A stretch of 37,959 nt of DNA from a virus. The stretch's first letter is position 1. Each line of letters opens with the position of its first letter. The notes under the pieces were generated by a model. It did no database searches. It worked only from the letters and a program-made list of their open reading frames with translations, and had not been told where the DNA came from. The DNA is taken from IMG/VR virus record IMGVR_UViG_3300045999_004574, positions 1 through 37,959 of that record, one strand, 5' to 3'. This document shows positions 31,807 through 37,959 of the stretch, piece by piece. A program made the translations under genes and the position numbers.

Positions 31807-32762
31807 TATCTCTTGGCTCGACCTAGTGCGGCAGCAGGAGCTTCTGCGCCAGCTTCGGCTGCGGCTGCGTCCAAGGCAGCATCAGCTCCCATTTCGGCGC
31901 CAGCGGCATCGGCAGCAGCCATGTCGGCACCAGCGGCATTCATGGCGTCAGCACCAGCGGCAATATCAGCACCCATTGCACCCGCGGCGGCTGCGCCACT
32001 TGGTGCTTGACCAGTTACAACACCTAGAGCAGCATCAAGTTGCTGTTTGGCACCTTGAATATTTTGCAACAGGCCTGCAAGAGCGGCAGTGGCGTCTTGA
32101 TTGAATTGAGCGGCTTGATCAATGCCAACTTGATCCTTGATTGAATCAACCAAGGCTGGCAATTCTTTGAATTGCAGTTCACTCACATCTTCCAACATGC
32201 CTTGCATCTTGTCTACCATGTCCTGAGCAGCCAATACAACTTGAGCTTGTTGCACTTCGCTTTCATTCAGGCGCTTCATGAAACGACGCAAACGACTTTC
32301 AGCTTGCATCATTGCGGCGCCGGCCACTAGTTTTTGTTCTTCTGGATTCAATGTTTGACCAGCTGAACTCTTTTTAAGTGCAGCGGCCAATTTGGGATCT
32401 TTTGCTACTGCACCAGCCACAGCAGGCTTTCCGCCAGCCACAGCGGCTTGTGGTGTTGCAGGAGCCGCGGCACCAACACTGCCAGTTCCGCTGGTACCAG
32501 CCACAGGAGCCATGGCCTCTTTGAGCCTGCCCACAAGAGCCTGTTCCATCATGATCAGTTGCAGATATTTTGGATTCTGTTCACTGTTGTGACGTGCAAC
32601 AGTTGATCGATACTCCCGGAGCACACCCTGTACTTTTTCCAGCATGAAGGCCGATTGATTGGCAGTCAGTTGGTTGAAGGGAATACGTGAACCAAAGTAA
32701 CTTTCAAATACTTTGGTAATTTGCTTACTTGGCTTAGTGGCCGATAGTTCTTGCAGTTTCAT
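31806..32762 (-). CDS. Ala-rich virion-associated protein
   Basis: The 318-residue protein starts MKLQELSATKPSKQ, with IPFNQLTANQSAFMLEKVQ and a helical middle, and ends in a long Ala/Gly/Asp low-complexity tail (from about 255). The L-x-E at residues 3-5 matches a T4-type prohead-protease site. It may be a scaffold, an internal head protein, or a structural protein. An AGAGG site supports the start, and a TAAATA box lies 23 nt upstream. It overlaps the preceding gene by 29 nt. Confidence 0.6.
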   Translation of the reverse strand: MKLQELSATKPSKQITKVFESYFGSRIPFNQLTANQSAFMLEKVQGVLREYRSTVARHNSEQNPKYLQLIMMEQALVGRLKEAMAPVAGTSGTGSVGAAAPATPQAAVAGGKPAVAGAVAKDPKLAAALKKSSAGQTLNPEEQKLVAGAAMMQAESRLRRFMKRLNESEVQQAQVVLAAQDMVDKMQGMLEDVSELQFKELPALVDSIKDQVGIDQAAQFNQDATAALAGLLQNIQGAKQQLDAALGVVTGQAPSGAAAAGAMGADIAAGADAMNAAGADMAAADAAGAEMGADAALDAAAAEAGAEAPAAALGRAKR

Positions 32763-33210
32763 TATTGAATCCTCTAATCTGTAGATATTTAGCCTGATTT
32801 ACACATTTTTCCAATTCGGAGTTGACTGCATTGTAGCTGTCAATCTTGGGTTGGATTTTCATGTTTATTATTTCATTGAAATTTTCGTGTCGGCCGCGCT
32901 CGCCTATTTTTTTACGACAGTAGATGTCTGCTGCCAATGTTTGTTTTTTACGATCTAGCAACAAAATCAAGTTGCTTAATTTATATTGCCCTTGATGATC
33001 AGCAGTGCACCAGCTCATTGCTGTTTTTTTACTGCTGAAACAGTGTATTTCTTGGTCCCAGGTGTTGACCACAAACCCTTTGTCTACAGGCCGGATAAAG
33101 TACTTACCAAACACCACAACACCGCCATCATCATCTTCTAGAATGATAGACGGTAGGTTACGTTTGATTTCACGTTCGGCCCACTGTTCTAATTTTTGGT
33201 CTTGGGTCAT
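32734..33210 (-). CDS. Conserved phage protein near virion genes
   Basis: The 158-residue, charged protein begins MTQDQKLEQWAEREIKRNLP. It has a beta-rich VVVFGKYFIRPVDKGFVVNTW segment and a basic helical part. No domain is recognised. It starts on an ATGA overlap with the membrane/coiled-coil gene upstream, and is probably co-translated. Confidence 0.6.
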   Translation of the reverse strand: MTQDQKLEQWAEREIKRNLPSIILEDDDGGVVVFGKYFIRPVDKGFVVNTWDQEIHCFSSKKTAMSWCTADHQGQYKLSNLILLLDRKKQTLAADIYCRKKIGERGRHENFNEIINMKIQPKIDSYNAVNSELEKCVNQAKYLQIRGFNNETARTIGH

Positions 33211-33470
33211 TTTAATACGTAGTGAGTAACCAAGTATCCTACAACGGCTGTTAAGAATCCAATGATTCCCACTCCCCAGCCAATCAACTGTGTGTTACGA
33301 CTGTCACTCATCTTGTGCACCATGGCATGTACAGATTGAATGGTGGCTTTTAATTCTGCTGTGTCCGCCTTGACATCGTCGATGCTTTTTTCTAAAGCTG
33401 TGTAACGTTGAGCGCACAACTCAACGTGTGCTTCTAGACTTTTCTTTTCAATGTCAGTGGTATCAGCCAT
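33207..33470 (-). CDS. Coiled coil plus C-terminal membrane anchor protein
   Basis: The 87-residue protein has a helical N-terminal part (SLEAHVELCAQRYTALEKSI, then DVKADTAELKATIQ) and a single hydrophobic segment at 62-85 (LIGWGVGIIGFLTAVVGYLV). The layout resembles XhlA-type haemolysin/holin-associated proteins, so a role at the inner membrane in lysis is possible but not shown. A TAAATA lies 16 nt upstream, with GGAG SD. Confidence 0.6.
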   Translation of the reverse strand: MADTTDIEKKSLEAHVELCAQRYTALEKSIDDVKADTAELKATIQSVHAMVHKMSDSRNTQLIGWGVGIIGFLTAVVGYLVTHYVLK

Positions 33471-33472
33471 GA

Positions 33473-33904
33473 TTACTCCAATGCATTATTTACCGCAGTG
33501 AACCAAATATTTTGATCATCGCCATTGGTGGTTATAGTGGGCGATAACTCGGGTTGCTCTTTGAGATTCAACATCATGGGCACGCCTTCGCAGTCGGTTT
33601 TTAACCCTGCCAGTGGATCAGGATTTCCATGAACTTCAAACACTCCTTGAGATTCACTTTTGAATTCAAATTCCCAAACGTCGTTTTGTTGCGCAGGAAT
33701 AGTGATGTCCACCGGTTGTGTACGCAGGCTGATGAGTTGCAACAAGGTTTCCCAATTGCGTTGTTGATTGCGCGAGTGATTCCAATCTTGTTGATTGTTT
33801 ACCTGTTGGCCCGCCTGGTCCACAAACGGTATTTCGCTAGATCTAAAATGCCCGGTTACACCAGTGGCGCTGCAATCAAAAAGAGTACGGCATATGATTT
33901 TCAT
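33473..33904 (-). CDS. Conserved phage protein of unknown function
   Basis: The 143-residue product is read from MKIICRTLFDCSATGVTGHF; an ATG seven codons upstream is less likely as it spans the TAAATA box. It includes DWNHSRNQQRNWETLLQLIS, a segment I link with a recurring phage family, and a beta-rich DVWEFEFKSESQGVFEV. It is probably a structural or assembly protein from its location. The function is unknown. Confidence 0.65.
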   Translation of the reverse strand: MKIICRTLFDCSATGVTGHFRSSEIPFVDQAGQQVNNQQDWNHSRNQQRNWETLLQLISLRTQPVDITIPAQQNDVWEFEFKSESQGVFEVHGNPDPLAGLKTDCEGVPMMLNLKEQPELSPTITTNGDDQNIWFTAVNNALE

Positions 33905-33923
33905 TCTATGAGTATTTAATGCC

Positions 33924-33956
33924 AAAAAGAAACCCTGGAGTTTTTACTTCCAGGGT
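33924..33956 (-). terminator. Intrinsic terminator of the 146-residue virion gene
   Basis: On the minus strand an 8-bp stem, ACCCTGGA with TCCAGGGT around a 9-nt loop (33932-33956), is followed by a TTTCTTTTT run. It lies 22 nt after the stop at 33978 and ends its transcript. Confidence 0.85.
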
Positions 33957-33977
33957 CGGTTAACTAAAAATTAGTTA

Positions 33978-34418
33978 TTAGGTCTGCAAACCGGTAAATG
34001 TAGCCACGTTAGAAACGTTAGCAGTTGGGATACCAATGTTCAAACCACCAGTTGCGTTGGCTGTTTGGGCAGCGGCCACCAATTGTGCTGTTGTATAAGC
34101 ACCAGTTGGGTAGATAGCCAAGCTGATCAAACCTGCTGTAGGTCCAATGTCGTAGAACGCAATTGTTCCACCAGCGCCACCGTCAACAATGCCAGCGCCA
34201 GACTGGATAGCCTGGAACACGTTGTTGAGGTAACCGTTGACGTTACCTGCGTTTGTCAATGCGGTGTTAGCTGTCAAGCTGAAAAAGTCCAGCTTGGGGC
34301 CAGAGAACATTACTGGGCCTTGGGCCGCAACGTTAGCTGTACCAGCGATAGAACCGTTTGCTACGTCCAGTGCAAAGACTGGTTGGGTAGTACCATTTAC
34401 TCTTGTGAATGTTGCCAT
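33978..34418 (-). CDS. Probable abundant virion protein
   Basis: The 146-residue protein is Ala/Gly/Thr-rich, with few charges and no membrane helix (MATFTRVNGTTQPVFALDVA, then a GAGIVDGGAGGTIAFYDIG stretch). A TAAATA box with hairpin upstream and a strong terminator downstream make it a one-gene unit. That arrangement fits a highly made capsid or tail component such as a decoration protein. The exact location is not known. Confidence 0.65.
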   Translation of the reverse strand: MATFTRVNGTTQPVFALDVANGSIAGTANVAAQGPVMFSGPKLDFFSLTANTALTNAGNVNGYLNNVFQAIQSGAGIVDGGAGGTIAFYDIGPTAGLISLAIYPTGAYTTAQLVAAAQTANATGGLNIGIPTANVSNVATFTGLQT

Positions 34419-34437
34419 TTCAATTTTCCTTTAAGTT

Positions 34438-34467
34438 AAGTGGCCTCAGCGGGCCTACTTTTATTTA
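34438..34467 (-). promoter_or_regulatory. TAAATA box plus hairpin before the 146-residue virion gene
   Basis: TAAATA (34462-34467) on the minus strand is followed after 1 nt by a hairpin: AAGT-GGCC (34438-34445) with GGCC-ACTT (34452-34460) and one bulged base. The SD (AAAGGA) and ATG at 34418 follow. This repeats the arrangement seen before clpS and hsp20. Confidence 0.55.
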
Positions 34468-34482
34468 GCCAGTTTGGAAAAA

Positions 34483-36384
34483 TCACGCCTGTTGCGGATT
34501 GTTTCTCTGACGATTTTGAGCCGCAAAAGCCTGGGGATCAAACCTATTTACCGCTTTGGCGTAACCAGCAGGAGTGGCCATGACCCAGCCTTCTTGCCCC
34601 GGGTGCTCAGCATCTGCTTGGCGTAGCAGGTGCATTTTCAAGTCGTGTAACAATACAAATGCTGTGAATGCCGCGGCCAGGGCCGGGGTATTAGATGTAG
34701 GACTGTTTAGATATTCCACAATGTTTCGGAACTTTTGTGGTGTTACCTTGGTCTGTAGCCAATCCCCAAATTCGGGCAACAGTGTGGCGCCGTTGAGTGG
34801 TGCGCCTACCTTGGTGTTGATAAAGTCCACACACAGTTTGGCTAGATCTGTGATCTTGTGTGCTCGCAATTCAGCAGGATTGAACAGCACATCAATGTCT
34901 CGACCATGAGTTTTGATCAGTTGTTTGAGTTGCTTTTCGGCGTTGGTTTCGGTTTGCAGTTGCCGGGGACTTGCTGGTTTTTCCAACATCAGGCCAGGAA
35001 CTTCGTTAAAGCCCACACCACTCAGTGGCTGACGTTCGTCGCCTTGATCAGCGTACATTGAGTGTATGGCAATGCCAATCTTGCTGTTGCCAATGCGCTG
35101 GCCCAGGGCAGACTTTGCGGGAATCTTGTATTCCACAGTGTTGGGCCGGAAAACATAGTTGCCGGAAATCAAGGGCGGTGTGTCCATGTACAACAAATCA
35201 CCCTTGACATACCCGCGAAAGTTTGGTGGTAGTGCGGCTTCCAGCACTGGGAACAACGTGGAGTAAATCTGAATCAATTCAGTTCTATCGCCTGAACGTT
35301 TGCTTTGTATGTCTGCCATCATTTGGGGACTTGTGGCAAGACCATCATAGCCCTTGGCTTCAAATCCTGAACCATCTGTGAGCACAAACTCTCCGGTGCT
35401 GGGCTTGCGTCCAAATATCACAGCAGGTTTGCCGTCCCACTTGGCTGTGGTTGTTTTGGGTTGTTCTGTGGCATGTTGCACAATAGCAAGAGCATCTCGG
35501 ATGCCTTGTGTGCCACGTCGGAACACAAGATCTTCCAGATGTTCAATACCCTTGGCTCTGCCGCCTACCCCAGCTTGTTCGGCTTCCACAAGAGCAACAT
35601 AACCTTTGTTTACAATTCTATCACGCAGACGTGCCAAGAAACTGACATCACTTTCGGCTACGCCAGCTTCGGGTTCCTTGATGCCTTCACGTGCAATATA
35701 ATCACGGAAGTCTGCTAGTTTAGCATCACGATCGGGATCCATGGCCAAGGCTTTGTAAATGCTTTCAACTGACATCAGTTGATTGCGCTTGAGTCCCGGA
35801 CTCAACAGTATGCCGGCTGCTTCGTCTGGATCCATGGTGACCAAGCGATCAGACTGACGACTTGTGATGCCCTTGCCCGATGCTTTGAGGCCCAGGGACT
35901 TGGCAATGCTGCTCATCAACACATTGCGGAACACACCTTTGTAGGCTGAACCTGGTGCACTGCCCAACCAGAATGTGCCCCATTCCAAATTGGGCATGAA
36001 CATGAAGTCTGTTTGTGCATAACCACTCTTGGGATTGCCTTGTATGGGAGTTTTAAAGTGCACAGCTTCGCCTGTGAGTCTGCACCAGTCTCGGGGATCT
36101 TGTTTGTTTTTTGTGGCCCAGGCATCCAGTCGGCCCTTGAGTTCGGCCTTGGTGATTTCGTTGGAATCCACTGCAAGATCCAAGTCACCCGAATCGGGCT
36201 TTTTGCCAGTTGATCCCAACCACTTGACGGGAATACCGTTTTCGTCCTTGTCTTGGGAAAGATCCAGGCCAGTCAGCTGCTCCAGCCAGGCCACAGTGCC
36301 GGGGATCTCGACCTGACGGATACGACGAGTTGCTGGCGAACCGTCAGCGTTTTTAAAAACATTGCCACCTTCTAGAAGTTTCAT
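34483..36384 (-). CDS. Two-domain protein: pol-beta-like NTase plus KxDG ligase-like
   Basis: The 633-residue protein begins MKLLEGGNVFKNADG. A nucleotidyltransferase signature is seen: Gly57-Ser58, Asp67-x-Asp69 in SGDLDLAVD, and Asp126 in QTDFMFM as third carboxylate. A second part has Lys315-x-Asp-Gly (TTAKWDGKPAV), then GYVKGDLLYMD and YVFRPNTVEYKIP, which resemble motifs I, III and IV of covalent nucleotidyltransferases. Motif III lacks the usual DGE, so activity is uncertain. Similar phage proteins of unknown function exist. Roles could be RNA repair or end modification. L-x-E at residues 3-5 suggests possible head packaging. Confidence 0.65.
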   Translation of the reverse strand: MKLLEGGNVFKNADGSPATRRIRQVEIPGTVAWLEQLTGLDLSQDKDENGIPVKWLGSTGKKPDSGDLDLAVDSNEITKAELKGRLDAWATKNKQDPRDWCRLTGEAVHFKTPIQGNPKSGYAQTDFMFMPNLEWGTFWLGSAPGSAYKGVFRNVLMSSIAKSLGLKASGKGITSRQSDRLVTMDPDEAAGILLSPGLKRNQLMSVESIYKALAMDPDRDAKLADFRDYIAREGIKEPEAGVAESDVSFLARLRDRIVNKGYVALVEAEQAGVGGRAKGIEHLEDLVFRRGTQGIRDALAIVQHATEQPKTTTAKWDGKPAVIFGRKPSTGEFVLTDGSGFEAKGYDGLATSPQMMADIQSKRSGDRTELIQIYSTLFPVLEAALPPNFRGYVKGDLLYMDTPPLISGNYVFRPNTVEYKIPAKSALGQRIGNSKIGIAIHSMYADQGDERQPLSGVGFNEVPGLMLEKPASPRQLQTETNAEKQLKQLIKTHGRDIDVLFNPAELRAHKITDLAKLCVDFINTKVGAPLNGATLLPEFGDWLQTKVTPQKFRNIVEYLNSPTSNTPALAAAFTAFVLLHDLKMHLLRQADAEHPGQEGWVMATPAGYAKAVNRFDPQAFAAQNRQRNNPQQA

Positions 36385-36389
36385 AATAA

Positions 36390-37118
36390 TTATTTAAATT
36401 CTACACCTAACTTTGTTGCTATTGCCGCATGGGTAGGATTTGTCTTATCAAAATCCACATACGTACCATTACCCACATCAATCTCAAATGTAGTAGGCAC
36501 CGACCCACGCTTGACTCTTATGTCGGGATCATCGCGACCGCCAGCGTCGTACGCTATCATGTTTTGAGCCGGAGCGACCCCATCCTGCATGAGACTTTGC
36601 CATGCTTGTGCTGTGTTAATTCCGGCTGCAGGATCCATGGTGGCTTTGAATATTTGATCTGCTGCCTGACTGATATTATCAATAGTGGCCCGAGCTCGAC
36701 CTTGTGCCACTGGATCTGTGCCCGCAGACTTTATCAAGTCGTTGTAGTTGTATGCACTGCGAGGCTGAATGGCTTGATTGATCATGACATCTAATTCAGC
36801 TTTTAGGGCGTTTTTGCTGTCCATACTAAGTTCGGATGCACTGGTCACTGGAGCACCAGTAGCAGGGTTCTTGCTTCGTGCCATGGCAGCCTGTACAGCG
36901 GCTGCCCACTGTTTCATCATCACAGGCGTCAATGTGTTTGATAATTGTCTCCCCAATTGCACTGCTTGAGCACGATCCATGGTGGCACCACCAGTTGGAC
37001 TTATCACCCCACCAAAGGCTTTTCTTTGCAAAGCGCCTGATATCTGTCGGCCAATTGCAGCACCAACGCCGAGCATGGCTTCATCAACCCGTTTGTGTGT
37101 TATTTCATGTATCTGCAT
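36390..37118 (-). CDS. Probable virion/internal protein
   Basis: The product is 242 residues from MQIHEITHKRVDEAMLGV, chosen because AGGAG is 6-7 nt upstream; longer in-frame starts overlap the next gene strongly. A small-residue-rich helical N-terminus (GVGAAIGRQISGAL) and helical centre lead to a C-terminal VPTTFEIDVGNGTYVDFDK. I-x-E at residues 3-5 matches the neighbours. The function is unknown. Confidence 0.6.
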   Translation of the reverse strand: MQIHEITHKRVDEAMLGVGAAIGRQISGALQRKAFGGVISPTGGATMDRAQAVQLGRQLSNTLTPVMMKQWAAAVQAAMARSKNPATGAPVTSASELSMDSKNALKAELDVMINQAIQPRSAYNYNDLIKSAGTDPVAQGRARATIDNISQAADQIFKATMDPAAGINTAQAWQSLMQDGVAPAQNMIAYDAGGRDDPDIRVKRGSVPTTFEIDVGNGTYVDFDKTNPTHAAIATKLGVEFK

Positions 37119-37353
37119 TTGTTCTCCTAACTGATCGTGAAAATTTACCGGCATCTTTGGTGCGTATTGCATTGAGCAATTTTCTTGTGAGGTTCTCTGC
37201 TTGCTCGGGACCAAATTCGGACTCTATCTGTTCAATTAGTCTTATGGCACTTGCAATCACACTGTCAGCTCGGGTTTCAATGATCAAGCGTCGGTCACGC
37301 TCTACATACATTGAATCCAGTTCTTCAAGTAAACTTCGGGTCTTTTTCTGCAT
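37105..37353 (-). CDS. Small helical phage protein
   Basis: The 82-residue, charged and helical protein starts MQKKTRSLLEELDSMYVERD and ends with a basic RRTNADT. It has no recognised domain. A TAAATA box is 19 nt upstream, and it overlaps the next gene by 14 nt, so the structural-gene transcript probably begins here. Confidence 0.6.
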   Translation of the reverse strand: MQKKTRSLLEELDSMYVERDRRLIIETRADSVIASAIRLIEQIESEFGPEQAENLTRKLLNAIRTKDAGKFSRSVRRTNADT

Positions 37354-37372
37354 TCGATCTGGGCCTTTGGAT

Positions 37373-37402
37373 TATTTAGTGTATTAAAGGCTAGAATAAA
37401 TA
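37373..37402. promoter_or_regulatory. Divergent TAAATA boxes
   Basis: On the minus strand TAAATA (37373-37378) faces the 82-residue gene. On the plus strand AATAAATA (37395-37402) is 20 nt before the right-edge ATG, with an AGGA SD between. The 69-nt gap therefore holds two back-to-back late-type promoters for the virion genes. Confidence 0.6.
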
Positions 37403-37422
37403 TCTACTATACAGGAATATCT

Positions 37423-37959
37423 ATGACAAGTCAAATCAACCCCAACAACATAGACGGCACATATCCCGTGGCCGGTCAGCAGAACAATACTCAAGGTTTT
37501 AGAGACAATTTTACAAACACCAAAACCAACTTTCAAATTGCTGCCACAGAAATCACTGACTTGGAAAACAAAGGCGTTTTCAAGGCTGCGCTCACCGGCA
37601 CCATCTTGGACAACAACATGGCCGACAACTTAATATACGCAGTTAAATTAAACGACGTAAGTTACACGTATCTGCAACAGACCACTACTGCAGGATCAAT
37701 CTCAGTGGACTACAGTGCCGCACAGTATCAACTGATTGCACCCACAGCCAACGTGAGTTTGAGCTTTACCGGCTGGCCCACCACAGGTTCTTCTGGTATA
37801 ATGTACATTGACTTTGTTGTTACCAACACTGCTTACACTGTGACTTTTCCCGGGGCAGTGAGCCTGGGTACTGCTGGTGTGCAGGGTTTGAGCAGTAGTG
37901 TGCTGACATTTGGCACCACTGGAACCTTTAGATTTGCTTTTAGCACCGTGGATTCAGGC
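37423..37959 (+). CDS. Virion structural protein, N-terminal part (cut by window edge)
   Basis: The 179 codons present start MTSQINPNNIDGTYPVAGQQ, with NTQGFRDNFTNTKTNF and an ITDLENKGVFKAALTG helix. After that come beta-rich Thr/Ser/Gly repeats (SLSFTGWPTTGSSG, then TVTFPGAVSLG). This opening is known to me from large structural proteins of environmental T4-like phages, likely tail or fibre. The gene continues beyond the window. Confidence 0.75.
   Translation, partial: MTSQINPNNIDGTYPVAGQQNNTQGFRDNFTNTKTNFQIAATEITDLENKGVFKAALTGTILDNNMADNLIYAVKLNDVSYTYLQQTTTAGSISVDYSAAQYQLIAPTANVSLSFTGWPTTGSSGIMYIDFVVTNTAYTVTFPGAVSLGTAGVQGLSSSVLTFGTTGTFRFAFSTVDSG

Noticed and set aside
31813-32592. Plus-strand Ala/Pro/Ser-rich ORFs
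   Set aside because: They mirror the low-complexity Ala/Gly tail of the minus-strand virion gene and have no start signals.
1-37959. Bacterial chromosome segment (clpX, isc, nrd, dadA)
   Set aside because: The mixture with PAAR, beta-helix fibre, homing endonucleases, phage ligase and many tiny overlapping phage genes, and the absence of normal bacterial neighbours of these genes, point to a phage.

Overview
The window looks like part of a large tailed-phage genome, probably a T4-like contractile-tailed virus of a Gram-negative host. The evidence is: a PAAR tail-spike tip; a beta-helix tail fibre; class Ia ribonucleotide reductase (nrdA/nrdB) with glutaredoxin and dCMP deaminase; an ATP-dependent DNA ligase; two free-standing GIY-YIG homing endonucleases; small heat-shock protein; phage-type bS21; very dense gene packing with many ATGA, TGATG and TAATG overlaps; and a recurrent TAAATA box like a T4-type late promoter. 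Two or three exported proteins (an outer-membrane beta-barrel, a glycine-zipper surface antigen and a signal-peptide protein cut by the left edge) point to a proteobacterial host, perhaps a freshwater betaproteobacterium. The host guess is weak.

Layout. 1-5.4 kb: a small membrane protein, a UV-damage endonuclease under a consensus sigma70-type promoter, then an unusual cassette of amidinotransferase, Fe(II)/2-oxoglutarate oxygenase, UDP-sugar dehydrogenase and (opposite strand) a glycosyltransferase-like protein. 5.4-10.6 kb: metallophosphoesterase and a proteostasis block of clpS, hsp20, ribosomal protein bS21 and clpX, followed by a large coiled-coil membrane protein. 10.94-11.14 kb: a GC-rich, strongly structured intergenic stretch that looks like an RNA leader or ncRNA. 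11.1-16.9 kb: conserved small phage proteins, a Bax-inhibitor-1 family membrane protein and DNA ligase. 17-20.2 kb: an outer-membrane protein with its own promoter and terminator, a large virion protein and the PAAR protein. 20.2-26.3 kb: methyltransferase, glutaredoxin, a homing endonuclease, and the nrdA - D-amino-acid-dehydrogenase-like flavoprotein - nrdB operon. 26.3-31.4 kb: beta-helix fibre, second homing endonuclease, RecB/Cas4-type nuclease, dCMP deaminase, IscA, IscU and a surface antigen. 31.4-37.96 kb: probable virion and internal-head proteins, including a 633-residue protein that carries both a pol-beta-type nucleotidyltransferase signature and a KxDG ligase-like motif.

Nearly all genes lie on the minus strand. 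The plus-strand exceptions are the glycosyltransferase-like gene, the phosphoesterase, one homing endonuclease and the right-edge virion gene. Two promoter styles can be seen: sigma70-like (TTGAC-17-TATAAT type) before uvsE and the two envelope genes, and TAAATA boxes before structural, chaperone and clpS genes. Several TAAATA boxes are followed within 0-5 nt by an inverted repeat. The metabolic genes make sense as support for deoxynucleotide supply (RNR, glutaredoxin, dCMP deaminase, Fe-S assembly) and for control of host protein quality and translation (ClpX, ClpS, Hsp20, bS21). I found no tRNA, CRISPR array, integrase or insertion sequence.
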